The position numbers and the translations under genes are program-made. The notes beneath the pieces were generated by a model that was not told where the DNA came from, searched no databases, and worked only from the letters and a program-made list of their open reading frames with translations. From positions 1-7,303 of the forward strand of contig CAMBYJ010000085.1 in NCBI GenBank assembly GCA_945872015.1: a stretch of DNA of 7,303 nucleotides, written 5' to 3'. The stretch is from Chitinophaga pinensis. Lineage in GTDB: Bacteria > Bacteroidota > Bacteroidia > AKYH767-A > OLB10. This document shows positions 1 to 6,516 of this stretch, one piece after another. Each line of letters opens with the position of its first letter. Position 1 is the first letter of the stretch.

Positions 1-2670
1 CCAAATCAGTACTTGATGCGCTTAACATTATATCGTGACTGTGCTGGTATTACGATGCCAACTACCAACGATATTTGTTATTATTCATTAACAACAAATC
101 AACAAGGTAATGCTACCTTATCGTTAGTTGGTAATCCAATCGTGGTACCTCAATCACCTTGTATCTCTTTCCCGGCTAATAACTGTCCTGGTGGACAAGG
201 AGACGTTGAGCAGTATATCTATGAAGGTATAGTAGACTTACCAAGTGCAGCTTCTGATTGGAAATTCTGTTGGAGTACATGTTGCCGAAATGCTGCTATC
301 ACCACTTTAGCAGGTGCTGGCGGACAAGGAATTTTCTTGGATGCTTCTTTGGATAACTTATATGCTCCAACCAATTCATCGGCTCAATTCACAACGCTTT
401 CTTATTCTCGTTTTTGCGTAGGTAATACATTCTTTTACGATCAAGGTGCTATCGATCCTGATGGTGATTCATTAGTGTTCTCATTAGTAGATCCATTAGA
501 TGAACCATTTCCTCAATGTCCAAGTAATGAAGCTCCAGTTGATTTCGTGAATCCTCCTTATTCTGCTACTAATCCGTTTTCTTCTGTAATTCCAATTACA
601 ATTAATTCAACAAATGGTATCGTTAACTTCCTTCCTAATTTAGTTCAGGTTGGTGTAATGGCTGTATTAGTAAGTGAGTATCGTAATGGATTTTTGATTG
701 GTACTGTTCGTCGTGATATTCAGATTAACATTATTTCTCAATGTAATCCAATTTTACCTTCGTTCAACGATTCAATTTTAACTGCTACACCAAACGGAAT
801 TTTATTATCAAATTGTAATGAGCGTACGGTAATCTTAGCCTTTGATACAGTATTCCAGTGTTCATCTGCAATTCCTACTGACTTCCGTTCATTCGGTCCT
901 TTTGGAACACCAAATCCTGTTATCTCTGCAGTGCCTATTAACTGCGTTAACGGATTAACAGATTCAATTCAAATTACATTCTTAAATCCATTATCAGTTG
1001 GTCAAACAAAAGTTTGGTTAAAGAAAGGATTTGATGGTAATACTTTATTATCAGAGTGTGGATCAGAAATTCCTGAAGGTGCTGACACAGTAAATATCCA
1101 AGTACAAATCGATAATAGTACATTATTCGCAGTAACTGATTCAGCAAGTTGTGTATTCAATGAATTCACAGTTGATTTATCTGATAGCGTTTATTGTTTC
1201 TCTATTGCTCCTGATGGATCTGACTTCATTTGCGTAGACGCAGCAGGAAATAATTTCCCAATTTCAGCAGCATTTGGTGATTGTGCTGGTAGCACTTTAA
1301 AATCTTTAGAATTAACTATTCAATTAGCAAACTTTGTTTCATCTGGCGGACCAGTTTACTTATTAGCTAATCCTAATCCAAGTACAGATGGTAATGGTTT
1401 ATTAAATGATTGCGGTGTTGAATATCAAGACGTAGATACATTAGCAATCTTAAATATTGATAATGTAATCGCAGTTAATTTAGGTTCGGATCAGAGTTTA
1501 TGTAATGGACAAACATTACCAAACTTAAATACTAATTTGTCAGGATTGACTTTCCAATGGTTTGATCAAAATGGTCCAATCGCAGGAGCAACAGCTGCTT
1601 CTTATCAGGTAACTGCAGGAGGTAATTATTCTGTTCAGGTTACTACAGGTATTGCGGGTTGTTCAGGTGCTGATACAGTTGCTGTTAATGTTATTCCTGC
1701 TCCAACAGATAATTTACCTGCTGATTTCTCTCAGTGTGTTAATGATCCAATTCCAACATTAGATGCTGGTAACCCAGGATGTACTTACGTTTGGTCATTA
1801 GATGGAAACGTTATCGCTGGTGCAACTTCACAAACATATCAACCAACTGCTGCTGGTACTTATAGCGTAGTTGTTACAAGTGCAACTAATAGCTGTACTT
1901 CATCATTTGATATTGTTATCACTACTACTTCTCAATTAACAGTTGCTTTAGCAAACGATAGTATTTGTATTGGTGGTACATACCCAGTGTTAGACGCTAA
2001 TAACCCAGGTGCAGCATACCAATGGTCATTAAATGGAAATGCTATTTCTGGTGCAACTTCACAAACATATCAAACAACTCAGGCAGGTACTTATAGTGTA
2101 ACAGTTGGTTCAGGTTCATGTTCAGGTTCTGGTAACATGACACTTCAAGTGTTAAATTACCCTCCAGCACCAGTAGTAGATTGCGAAACTGGAACAGGTA
2201 CTTACAAGTATATTTATGCTTGGGGTGCTATTGCAGGAGCTGTATCTTACGAAGTAACTGAAGATGGTGGATTAACTTGGATTGCAGCTAATGTTCCTAA
2301 TGGTTCAGAAACACATGGTACTGCAACTGCTATTCCTTCTTTCTCAGTTCGTGCAATTGGAAGCGGATTATGTAAGATTGGTGCTACTTCTGAGCCTATC
2401 GGTTGTGAGGTAATTATTCCAAATATCATTACTCCTAATGGCGATAGCAAGAATGATGAATTCGTAATTGCTAACATCGAAGGATATCCAAACAACAACG
2501 TACAAATTATCAATCGTTGGGGAAAAGAGGTTTATTCAGCTGATGGATATAACAATACAACTAAGGTATTTAAAGGTGCTGATTGTCCTGATGGAGTATA
2601 CTTCGTTATCGTTAACTTAAACGATGGAGAAACACCAACTAAGACTGGTAACTTAACAATTCAAAGATAA
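1..2670 (+). CDS. Large T9SS-secreted multidomain surface protein with type B sorting domain, 5' partial
   Basis: The reading frame is open from base 1, so the start and signal peptide lie upstream; 889 residues are visible. Visible-residue layout: 1 to ~255, an N-terminal module with the motifs YRDC (11-14), CWSTCCRN (90-97), FCVGN (C139) and DPDGDSL (152-158, cadherin/PKD-like acidic loop); ~265-371 and ~377-487, two diverged copies of a Cys-containing beta-type domain; ~492-719, three Ig-like repeats; ~720-803, a fibronectin-III-like domain; ~804-889, a gliding-motility-associated C-terminal domain (ITPNGDSKNDEF, INRWGKEVY, CPDGVYFVIV, ending in a TGNLTIQR-type strand). In this family the last domain directs export through the type IX secretion system, usually to the cell surface or medium. 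The Ig-like array suggests an adhesin, matrix or binding role, but no catalytic domain is visible and the ligand is unknown. It appears to be the last gene of its transcript, since a strong terminator follows 30 bases after the stop. Confidence 0.93.
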   Translation, partial: PNQYLMRLTLYRDCAGITMPTTNDICYYSLTTNQQGNATLSLVGNPIVVPQSPCISFPANNCPGGQGDVEQYIYEGIVDLPSAASDWKFCWSTCCRNAAITTLAGAGGQGIFLDASLDNLYAPTNSSAQFTTLSYSRFCVGNTFFYDQGAIDPDGDSLVFSLVDPLDEPFPQCPSNEAPVDFVNPPYSATNPFSSVIPITINSTNGIVNFLPNLVQVGVMAVLVSEYRNGFLIGTVRRDIQINIISQCNPILPSFNDSILTATPNGILLSNCNERTVILAFDTVFQCSSAIPTDFRSFGPFGTPNPVISAVPINCVNGLTDSIQITFLNPLSVGQTKVWLKKGFDGNTLLSECGSEIPEGADTVNIQVQIDNSTLFAVTDSASCVFNEFTVDLSDSVYCFSIAPDGSDFICVDAAGNNFPISAAFGDCAGSTLKSLELTIQLANFVSSGGPVYLLANPNPSTDGNGLLNDCGVEYQDVDTLAILNIDNVIAVNLGSDQSLCNGQTLPNLNTNLSGLTFQWFDQNGPIAGATAASYQVTAGGNYSVQVTTGIAGCSGADTVAVNVIPAPTDNLPADFSQCVNDPIPTLDAGNPGCTYVWSLDGNVIAGATSQTYQPTAAGTYSVVVTSATNSCTSSFDIVITTTSQLTVALANDSICIGGTYPVLDANNPGAAYQWSLNGNAISGATSQTYQTTQAGTYSVTVGSGSCSGSGNMTLQVLNYPPAPVVDCETGTGTYKYIYAWGAIAGAVSYEVTEDGGLTWIAANVPNGSETHGTATAIPSFSVRAIGSGLCKIGATSEPIGCEVIIPNIITPNGDSKNDEFVIANIEGYPNNNVQIINRWGKEVYSADGYNNTTKVFKGADCPDGVYFVIVNLNDGETPTKTGNLTIQR
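793..1461 (+). repeat. Two diverged tandem copies of a ~110-residue Cys-containing domain (protein-level repeat)
   Basis: Copy 1 lies at about 793-1113 and copy 2 at about 1129-1461, inside the surface-protein gene. They align by a shared order of landmarks: a Cys near the start (SNCNERTV / ASCVFNEF), then DTVFQCSSAIPTDF matching DSVYCFSIAPDGSDF, then ISAVPINC matching ISAAFGDC, then GFDGNTLLSECGSE matching PSTDGNGLLNDCGVE, then ADTVNI matching VDTLAI. Four cysteines occupy matching places. Nucleotide identity is low, so this is an old duplication. The pattern looks like a bacterial Ig-like beta-sandwich, but I cannot assign it to a named family with certainty. Confidence 0.7.
1817..1842 (+). 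repeat. 26-base direct repeat, copy 1 (in Ig-like repeat 2)
   Basis: Bases 1817-1842 are identical to 2048-2073, 231 bases downstream and in the same codon phase. They encode GATSQTYQ and flanking bases. After one mismatch the identity continues for another five bases. Silent sites are also identical, which points to a recent duplication or gene conversion between the second and third Ig-like repeats rather than protein-level selection alone. Confidence 0.9.
2048..2073 (+). repeat. 26-base direct repeat, copy 2 (in Ig-like repeat 3)
   Basis: This is the partner of the identical 26-base stretch at 1817-1842. It lies at the same place in the third Ig-like repeat. Confidence 0.9.
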
Positions 2671-2699
2671 TTTATAGTAAAGCCAAAATTCTTTTCAAG

Positions 2700-2732
2700 G
2701 AGCGCCCGCCGACAAGCGGGCGCTCTTTTTTT
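2700..2732 (+). terminator. Strong GC-rich intrinsic terminator after the surface-protein gene
   Basis: A perfect 10-bp stem pairs 2700-2709 with 2716-2725 around a 6-base loop (CGACAA), followed directly by seven T (2726-2732). The stem is almost all G/C in an AT-rich window, so it should be very stable. It lies 30 bases after the stop at 2670 and points the same way as the gene. There is no A-run on its left side, so it should act in the + direction only. It separates the surface-protein transcript from metF. Confidence 0.93.
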
Positions 2733-2748
2733 AGATAGATTTTAATCG

Positions 2749-2756
2749 GATATTTG
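2749..2756 (+). promoter_or_regulatory. Possible -7 promoter element for the metF unit
   Basis: GATATTTG matches the Bacteroidota TAnnTTTG element at five of six fixed positions. It ends 26 bases before the metF ATG. No clear TTG -33 element stands at the right distance; that place is taken by the T-tract of the upstream terminator. Some promoter must lie in this 112-base gap because the terminator isolates metF. This is the best candidate, but a weak match. I see no SAM riboswitch or other structured leader here. Confidence 0.35.
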
Positions 2757-2782
2757 TACTCGTGCAGAAATGAAAACCTACA

Positions 2783-3739
2783 ATGAAAGTAATCGACCAT
2801 CTTAAACAAGCTAACGGCAAAACATTATTCTCAATCGAAATTCTTCCTCCATTAAAAGGGAAAGGAATTACTGATATCTATAATGCGATTGATCCCTTAA
2901 TGGAGTTTAATCCTAGCTTTATTGATGTAACATATCATCGCGAAGAATACGTTTATAAAAAACGTGCTGATGGATTGCTTGAAAAGAAATCAGTTCGTAA
3001 ACGTCCAGGAACTGTAGGTATCTGTGCGGGTATCATGACCAAGTATAACGTTGATGCCATACCGCATATCATCTGTGGAGGATTTTCTAAAGATGAAACA
3101 GAAAACGCTTTAATCGATTTATCGTTTTTAGGAATTGATAATGTGTTATTACTTCGTGGTGATTCAATTAAAAGTGAAGGAAGCTTCAAGCCAGAAGAAA
3201 ATGGAAACGAGTATGCTATCGATTTAGTGAAGCAGGTAGTAAATATGAATAAGGGAATTTACATCGATGATGATTTACAAGATGTATCTCCTACAAAATT
3301 TTGTATTGGTGTTGCTGGCTATCCAGAAAAGCATTTCGAAGCGCCTAATTTAAAAAGCGACTTAAAGCATCTAAAAGCAAAGGTAGATGCAGGTGCTGAA
3401 TACGTCGTAACACAAATGTTTTACGATAATTCTAAATATTTTGAATTCGTCAAGCAATGTCGTGAGGCAGGTATTACCGTTCCAATTATTCCAGGTATTA
3501 AAATATTTACTGCTCGTAAACAGATGAATATCCTTCCAAGTATTTTTCATATCGATATTCCAGATGCATTAGCAGAAGCAGTTGAGAAAGCAAAGACCCC
3601 TGATCAAGTACGTGAGGTAGGTATAGAATGGGCGATACAACAATGCAAAGAATTAGTTGATGCAAATGTACCTTGTTTGCATTTTTATACAATGGGAAAT
3701 CCTGAACCTTGTAAGCGCGTCGCTGAAAAAATATTCTAG
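2783..3739 (+). CDS. metF: Methylenetetrahydrofolate reductase
   Basis: This cytoplasmic flavoenzyme reduces 5,10-methylene-THF to 5-methyl-THF, the methyl donor for methionine synthesis. The 318 residues cover the whole single-domain bacterial MTHFR barrel. Visible landmarks: FSIEILPP (16-23, with E19 matching the catalytic Glu of E. coli MetF), the NVLLLRGD strand (120-127, with D127 matching the FAD-contacting Asp), CIGVAGYPEKH (174-184), EYVVTQMFYD (206-215), PIIPGI (234-239) and the C-terminal PCLHFYTMG (297-305). Residues ~128-170 are longer than in the E. coli enzyme and carry an acidic IDDD stretch, which I recall as usual for the phylum. The ATG is preceded by A-rich DNA with no Shine-Dalgarno, as expected here. 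It heads a compact unit: the next gene starts one base after its stop. No methionine synthase is nearby, and no regulatory site is evident. Confidence 0.96.
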   Translation: MKVIDHLKQANGKTLFSIEILPPLKGKGITDIYNAIDPLMEFNPSFIDVTYHREEYVYKKRADGLLEKKSVRKRPGTVGICAGIMTKYNVDAIPHIICGGFSKDETENALIDLSFLGIDNVLLLRGDSIKSEGSFKPEENGNEYAIDLVKQVVNMNKGIYIDDDLQDVSPTKFCIGVAGYPEKHFEAPNLKSDLKHLKAKVDAGAEYVVTQMFYDNSKYFEFVKQCREAGITVPIIPGIKIFTARKQMNILPSIFHIDIPDALAEAVEKAKTPDQVREVGIEWAIQQCKELVDANVPCLHFYTMGNPEPCKRVAEKIF

Positions 3740-3740
3740 T

Positions 3741-4091
3741 ATGAAAATCATTTTTTATCTCGGTACTTGCGACACTTGCACCAGAATTTTAAAGGATTTA
3801 AATCCGGGTCCTGATGTAATCCTTCAGGATATTAAGAAAGAAAAGATTACCGAAGAACAAATCGATTTAATGCGCAATCTAGCTGGCTCTTATCAAACTG
3901 TTTTTAGTAAGGTTGCTAAGAAGTACAAAGCAATGGGCTTAAACGAGCTGCAACTAACGGAAAAGGACTACCGAAAATACATTCTCATTGAATATACTTT
4001 CTTAAAACGACCAGTTATCATTGTAGATGATAAAATCTTTATTGGTAATTCAGAAAAAGCTATCAGCGACGCAAAAGCAGCTCTTGCATGA
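3741..4091 (+). CDS. ArsC/Spx-family thioredoxin-fold protein (arsenate reductase-like)
   Basis: This 116-residue cytoplasmic protein has an ArsC/Spx-like layout. A first beta strand leads into TCDTC (CxxC at C10 and C13), followed by R15. A central helical region (~37-80) precedes EYTFLKRPVII (84-94), whose R90-P91 matches the Arg-cisPro of the family, and then DDKIFIGNS (96-104). The family includes glutaredoxin-dependent arsenate reductases and the redox regulator Spx. The CxxC pair is more like Spx or a thiol oxidoreductase than classic ArsC, which has a single N-terminal Cys. There is no arsB, acr3 or arsR nearby, so arsenate reduction is not supported by context and the substrate is unknown. 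I chose ATG 3741, one base after the metF stop. An in-frame ATG at 3657 would add 28 unrelated residues overlapping metF. The stop overlaps the next start as ATGA. Confidence 0.85.
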   Translation: MKIIFYLGTCDTCTRILKDLNPGPDVILQDIKKEKITEEQIDLMRNLAGSYQTVFSKVAKKYKAMGLNELQLTEKDYRKYILIEYTFLKRPVIIVDDKIFIGNSEKAISDAKAALA

Positions 4092-4981
4092 AGTCGAGCA
4101 CCAAAGCACACTTAGCAGTTTTAACAGCCAATTTTATTTACGGAGCAAATTACAGCATTGCTAAATTCGTAATGCCAGCTTATATTAAGCCATTCGCGTT
4201 TATTTCTATTCGTGTTCTTACAGCAACCATTTTATTCTGGATAGTTTCATTATTCACTCCAAAAGAAAAAGTAGAACGCAACGATATTATCAAGATGTTT
4301 TATTGCGCTGTGTTTGGTGTGGCTATTAATCAGTTATTATTCTTTAAAGGACTCTCACTAACATCACCAATCAACTCCGGATTAATTATGGTGATTAGTC
4401 CTGTGTTTGTTTTGGTTTTTTCTGCTTTAATACTTCGTGAACGAATTCCGTTGAAACGAATTGTAGGAGTTGTTTCTGCACTAGCAGGAGCATTTGTGTT
4501 GATTAAATACGCTGGACGAAATGTACATGTGCAAACGAGTGTGGCAGGCGACTTATGCATATTGTTTAATGCGATTTCATTCTCGATATACCTCGTAATG
4601 GCAAAACCGTTGATGAAAAAATATTCGGTATATACGATGATGAAATATGTTTTTCTTTTCGGAGCAGTAATGGTTTTCCCGTTTTCATTTCAAGAATTAA
4701 AACAAATTGATTTAGGTTCTTTCACTCCTCAAATCTGGCAAGCTACAGCTTTTGTAGTAATTGGCACAACCTTTTTTGCTTACTTGTTTAATACGCTTGC
4801 ATTGCAATCATTGAGTCCGGGAGTGGTAAGTGTTTACATTTATTTACAACCTGTTTTAGCTGCAGGAATTGCGATTCTTCTTGGAAAAGATAGTCTTTCT
4901 ATCATTCATATTATTTCTGCTGTTTTCATCTTTATGGGTGTCTATTTTTCGACGCATACCTCTGTTAAAGCAGGACAATAA
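4088..4981 (+). CDS. EamA/DMT-family transporter, 10 TM segments
   Basis: This is a 297-residue inner-membrane protein of the drug/metabolite transporter superfamily. It has two EamA repeats of five helices each (~7-139 and ~153-288). Hydrophobic segments lie near 8-27, 35-56, 68-88, 97-116, 123-140, 153-172, 183-201, 218-239, 245-265 and 271-288. Family signatures are the N-terminal FIYGANYSIAKF, SPVFVLVFSALILRERIP (104-121) closing helix 4 of repeat 1, and QPVLAAGIAILLGKDSL (254-270) at the matching place in repeat 2. Such proteins usually export amino acids, nucleotides or other metabolites, and the substrate cannot be read from sequence. The ATG overlaps the previous stop (ATGA), implying translational coupling. 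Placement behind metF hints at a sulfur or one-carbon metabolite, but this is speculation. Confidence 0.92.
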   Translation: MKSSTKAHLAVLTANFIYGANYSIAKFVMPAYIKPFAFISIRVLTATILFWIVSLFTPKEKVERNDIIKMFYCAVFGVAINQLLFFKGLSLTSPINSGLIMVISPVFVLVFSALILRERIPLKRIVGVVSALAGAFVLIKYAGRNVHVQTSVAGDLCILFNAISFSIYLVMAKPLMKKYSVYTMMKYVFLFGAVMVFPFSFQELKQIDLGSFTPQIWQATAFVVIGTTFFAYLFNTLALQSLSPGVVSVYIYLQPVLAAGIAILLGKDSLSIIHIISAVFIFMGVYFSTHTSVKAGQ

Positions 4982-4999
4982 TCATCCGTATTTTTTCAG

Positions 5000-5007
5000 T
5001 AAATTTG
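5000..5007 (+). promoter_or_regulatory. -7 promoter element (TAnnTTTG) upstream of yicC
   Basis: TAAATTTG matches the Bacteroidota -7 consensus at every fixed position. It lies in the 45-base gap after the transporter gene and ends 19 bases before the yicC ATG, the same geometry as at higB further right. No good TTG -33 element is visible about 19-20 bases upstream, which would fall at the end of the transporter gene. It probably starts the yicC-gmk-nadD transcript with a leader of about 10-15 bases. There is no hairpin terminator in the gap, so read-through from the metF unit is possible. Confidence 0.55.
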
Positions 5008-5026
5008 TTACGCTTAAAAAAATAGT

Positions 5027-5899
5027 ATGCTAAAATCAATGACCGGTTACGGGAGTGCAAAAGGCACTGTTGGAACGCAATCCGTAACTGTTGAAATCAG
5101 ATCATTAAACAGTAAATTTCTCGAGTTAAATGTGCGCTTGCCACTTCAATTCAGAGATAAAGAATTAGAAATTCGTGCAGATGTAGGCAAACTACTTGAG
5201 CGTGGGAAAGCTGATTTAAACGTGAGCATCGATAATAACGAATTAGCAAAACGCAGTACCGTTAACAAAGAAATATTTTTAGCTTACTACGAAGATTTAA
5301 AATCGTTGGCAACTGAAACAGGTATGTCGGACGATAATATGTTAGATGCTATTTTAAAATTACCTGCTGTATTAAATTCTGAAAAATCAGAAATGGATGA
5401 AGCACAGTGGAAGCAGTTAAAAGCATTAATTCAATCGGCGGTTGAGCAATTTAATTTGTTCAGAAGCAATGAAGGAAATGTATTAGAGCAGGATGTTACG
5501 CAGCGTTTGAATGCAATTGAAAATGCAGTTCCGCAATTAGAACAGTATGAGCAGGCGCGTATTGAAAGTGTGCGTGCACGTTTACATAAATCAGTGAATG
5601 AATTAAAAGATCAGTTAAACATCGATACTAATCGTTTTGAGCAAGAGCTGATTTATTATATCGAGAAGTTAGATATCTCCGAAGAGAAAGTACGTTTGAA
5701 AAGTCATTGTGATTATTTTCTTCAAACGATGAACTCGAAAGAAGCGAACGGAAAAAAATTAGGATTCATCACACAGGAAATTGGTCGTGAGATAAACACC
5801 ATTGGTTCAAAAGCGAATGATGCCAACATGCAACGTATCGTAGTGGAGATGAAAGATGAATTAGAAAAACTGAAAGAACAATTAGCGAACGTACTGTGA
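5027..5899 (+). CDS. yicC: YicC/YloC-family endoribonuclease
   Basis: The 290-residue protein is full length for the family. The N-terminal YicC domain opens with the hallmark SMTGYG (4-9), then VEIRSLNSKFLELNVRLP (22-39). The C-terminal DUF1732 domain holds EEKVRLKSHCDYF (219-231), GKKLGFITQEIGREINTIGSKANDA (242-266) and a closing helix rich in Glu and Lys. Residues ~150-215 are helical and probably coiled-coil. Members from E. coli (YicC) and Bacillus (YloC) have been described as oligomeric endoribonucleases acting in RNA turnover; the role here is inferred by homology. The ATG follows an A-rich stretch with no Shine-Dalgarno. Its stop overlaps the gmk start. The pairing of yicC with gmk is widely conserved in bacteria, which supports both calls. 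Confidence 0.95.
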   Translation: MLKSMTGYGSAKGTVGTQSVTVEIRSLNSKFLELNVRLPLQFRDKELEIRADVGKLLERGKADLNVSIDNNELAKRSTVNKEIFLAYYEDLKSLATETGMSDDNMLDAILKLPAVLNSEKSEMDEAQWKQLKALIQSAVEQFNLFRSNEGNVLEQDVTQRLNAIENAVPQLEQYEQARIESVRARLHKSVNELKDQLNIDTNRFEQELIYYIEKLDISEEKVRLKSHCDYFLQTMNSKEANGKKLGFITQEIGREINTIGSKANDANMQRIVVEMKDELEKLKEQLANVL

Positions 5900-6507
5900 A
5901 AATTAATCCGAACTATCAGCATAAGTTAATTTTATTTTGTGGTCCTTCGGGAAGTGGTAAAACAACAATTGTACATCACTTGCTGAAGAAATTTCCAATG
6001 ATGCGTTTTAGTGTTTCAGCAACTACTCGTCCTAAGCGCGAGAATGAAACTGATGGCATCGATTATCATTTTTTATCGCCGGAAGAATTCAGAGCTAAAA
6101 TTGCGAATAACGAATTTTTAGAGTGGGAAGAGGTTTATAAAGATCGTTACTATGGTTCTTTAAAATCAGAAGTTGATAGAATATTAAATGAAGGAAATAT
6201 TGCGTTGTTTGATATAGATGTAGTAGGAGGGTTGAATATTCGTAAGAACTACGGAAGACAATTGCTGGATGTATTTGTGATGCCTCCATCGGTAGATGAA
6301 TTGCATAAGCGTTTAGTGGCGCGTGCTACGGAAGATGAAGAGTCGTTGCGCAAACGATTAGATAAAGCAGAAGAAGAGATGCACGCAGCATTTCAATTCA
6401 ACCATGTAATTGTAAATATCGATTTACAAAAAGCCATTCAGGAAGCAGAAGATAAAGTGCTTGCATTTTTAGAGGAAGAATTTCCGGAGCCTGACGAAGC
6501 AGAATAA
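5896..6507 (+). CDS. gmk: Guanylate kinase
   Basis: This cytoplasmic enzyme converts GMP and ATP to GDP and ADP, an essential step to GTP and dGTP. The 203 residues hold all the family marks: P-loop GPSGSGKT (16-23), the GMP-binding segment TTRPKRENETDGIDYHF (43-59), EEVYKDRYYGS (78-88), DIDVVGG (106-112), the lid region RLVARATEDEESLRKRL (139-155) and HVIVN (170-174). The start is GTG at 5896, inside a GTGA overlap with the yicC stop. The next in-frame ATG lies beyond the P-loop and would give a dead protein, so GTG is well supported. The C-terminus is acidic. Translation is probably coupled to yicC. nadD starts 9 bases after the stop. Confidence 0.97.
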   Translation: MKINPNYQHKLILFCGPSGSGKTTIVHHLLKKFPMMRFSVSATTRPKRENETDGIDYHFLSPEEFRAKIANNEFLEWEEVYKDRYYGSLKSEVDRILNEGNIALFDIDVVGGLNIRKNYGRQLLDVFVMPPSVDELHKRLVARATEDEESLRKRLDKAEEEMHAAFQFNHVIVNIDLQKAIQEAEDKVLAFLEEEFPEPDEAE

Positions 6508-6516
6508 AATTATAAT

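Larger units (their letters stand above)
1474..2157 (+). repeat. Three tandem Ig-like repeats, period 77-78 codons
   Basis: Repeats run about 1474-1698, 1705-1929 and 1936-2157 in the surface-protein gene. Each has an early Cys (SLCNG, SQCVN, SICIG), a central W (FQWFDQNG, YVWSLDGN, YQWSLNGN), a GAT-x-x-x-Y-Q turn, a G-x-YSV strand and a late Cys (GCSG, SCTS, SCSG). This matches the Ig-like domains commonly found next to CHU_C sorting domains. The GAT turn recurs at 234 bases (first to second) and 231 bases (second to third). Confidence 0.85.

Noticed and set aside
13..18. TTG (13) or ATG (16) as the real start of the surface-protein gene
   Set aside because: The frame is open to base 1 and the first residues (PNQYLM) continue the conserved strand before LYRDC. 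There is no signal peptide, which a T9SS cargo needs, so the gene starts upstream of the window.
2671..2782. SAM or other riboswitch ahead of metF
   Set aside because: Apart from the terminator hairpin of the preceding gene, the remaining ~50 bases are too short and unstructured for a riboswitch aptamer.
3657..3740. Longer start for the ArsC-like gene at ATG 3657
   Set aside because: The extra 28 residues overlap the conserved metF C-terminus in another frame and do not belong to the ArsC fold. ATG 3741 begins exactly at the first beta strand.
3741..4981. Arsenic resistance operon (arsC plus membrane transporter)
   Set aside because: The transporter is a 10-TM EamA protein, not ArsB or Acr3. 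There is no arsR, and the ArsC-like protein has a CxxC site unlike single-Cys ArsC.
4989..5024. Inverted repeat TATTTTTT / AAAAAATA around the yicC promoter, as a possible terminator
   Set aside because: The arms contain only A and T, the loop is 20 bases, and no T-tract follows the second arm on the + strand. The -7 element lies in the loop. It is more simply an AT-rich promoter region.
2247..6289. Antisense ORFs of 61-88 codons at 2247-2513, 2953-3189, 3507-3692, 4330-4560, 5722-5922 and 6095-6289
   Set aside because: All lie opposite well-conserved genes, and their translations show no recognisable domains. They have no promoter or neighbours of their own and are explained as shadows of the + strand genes.
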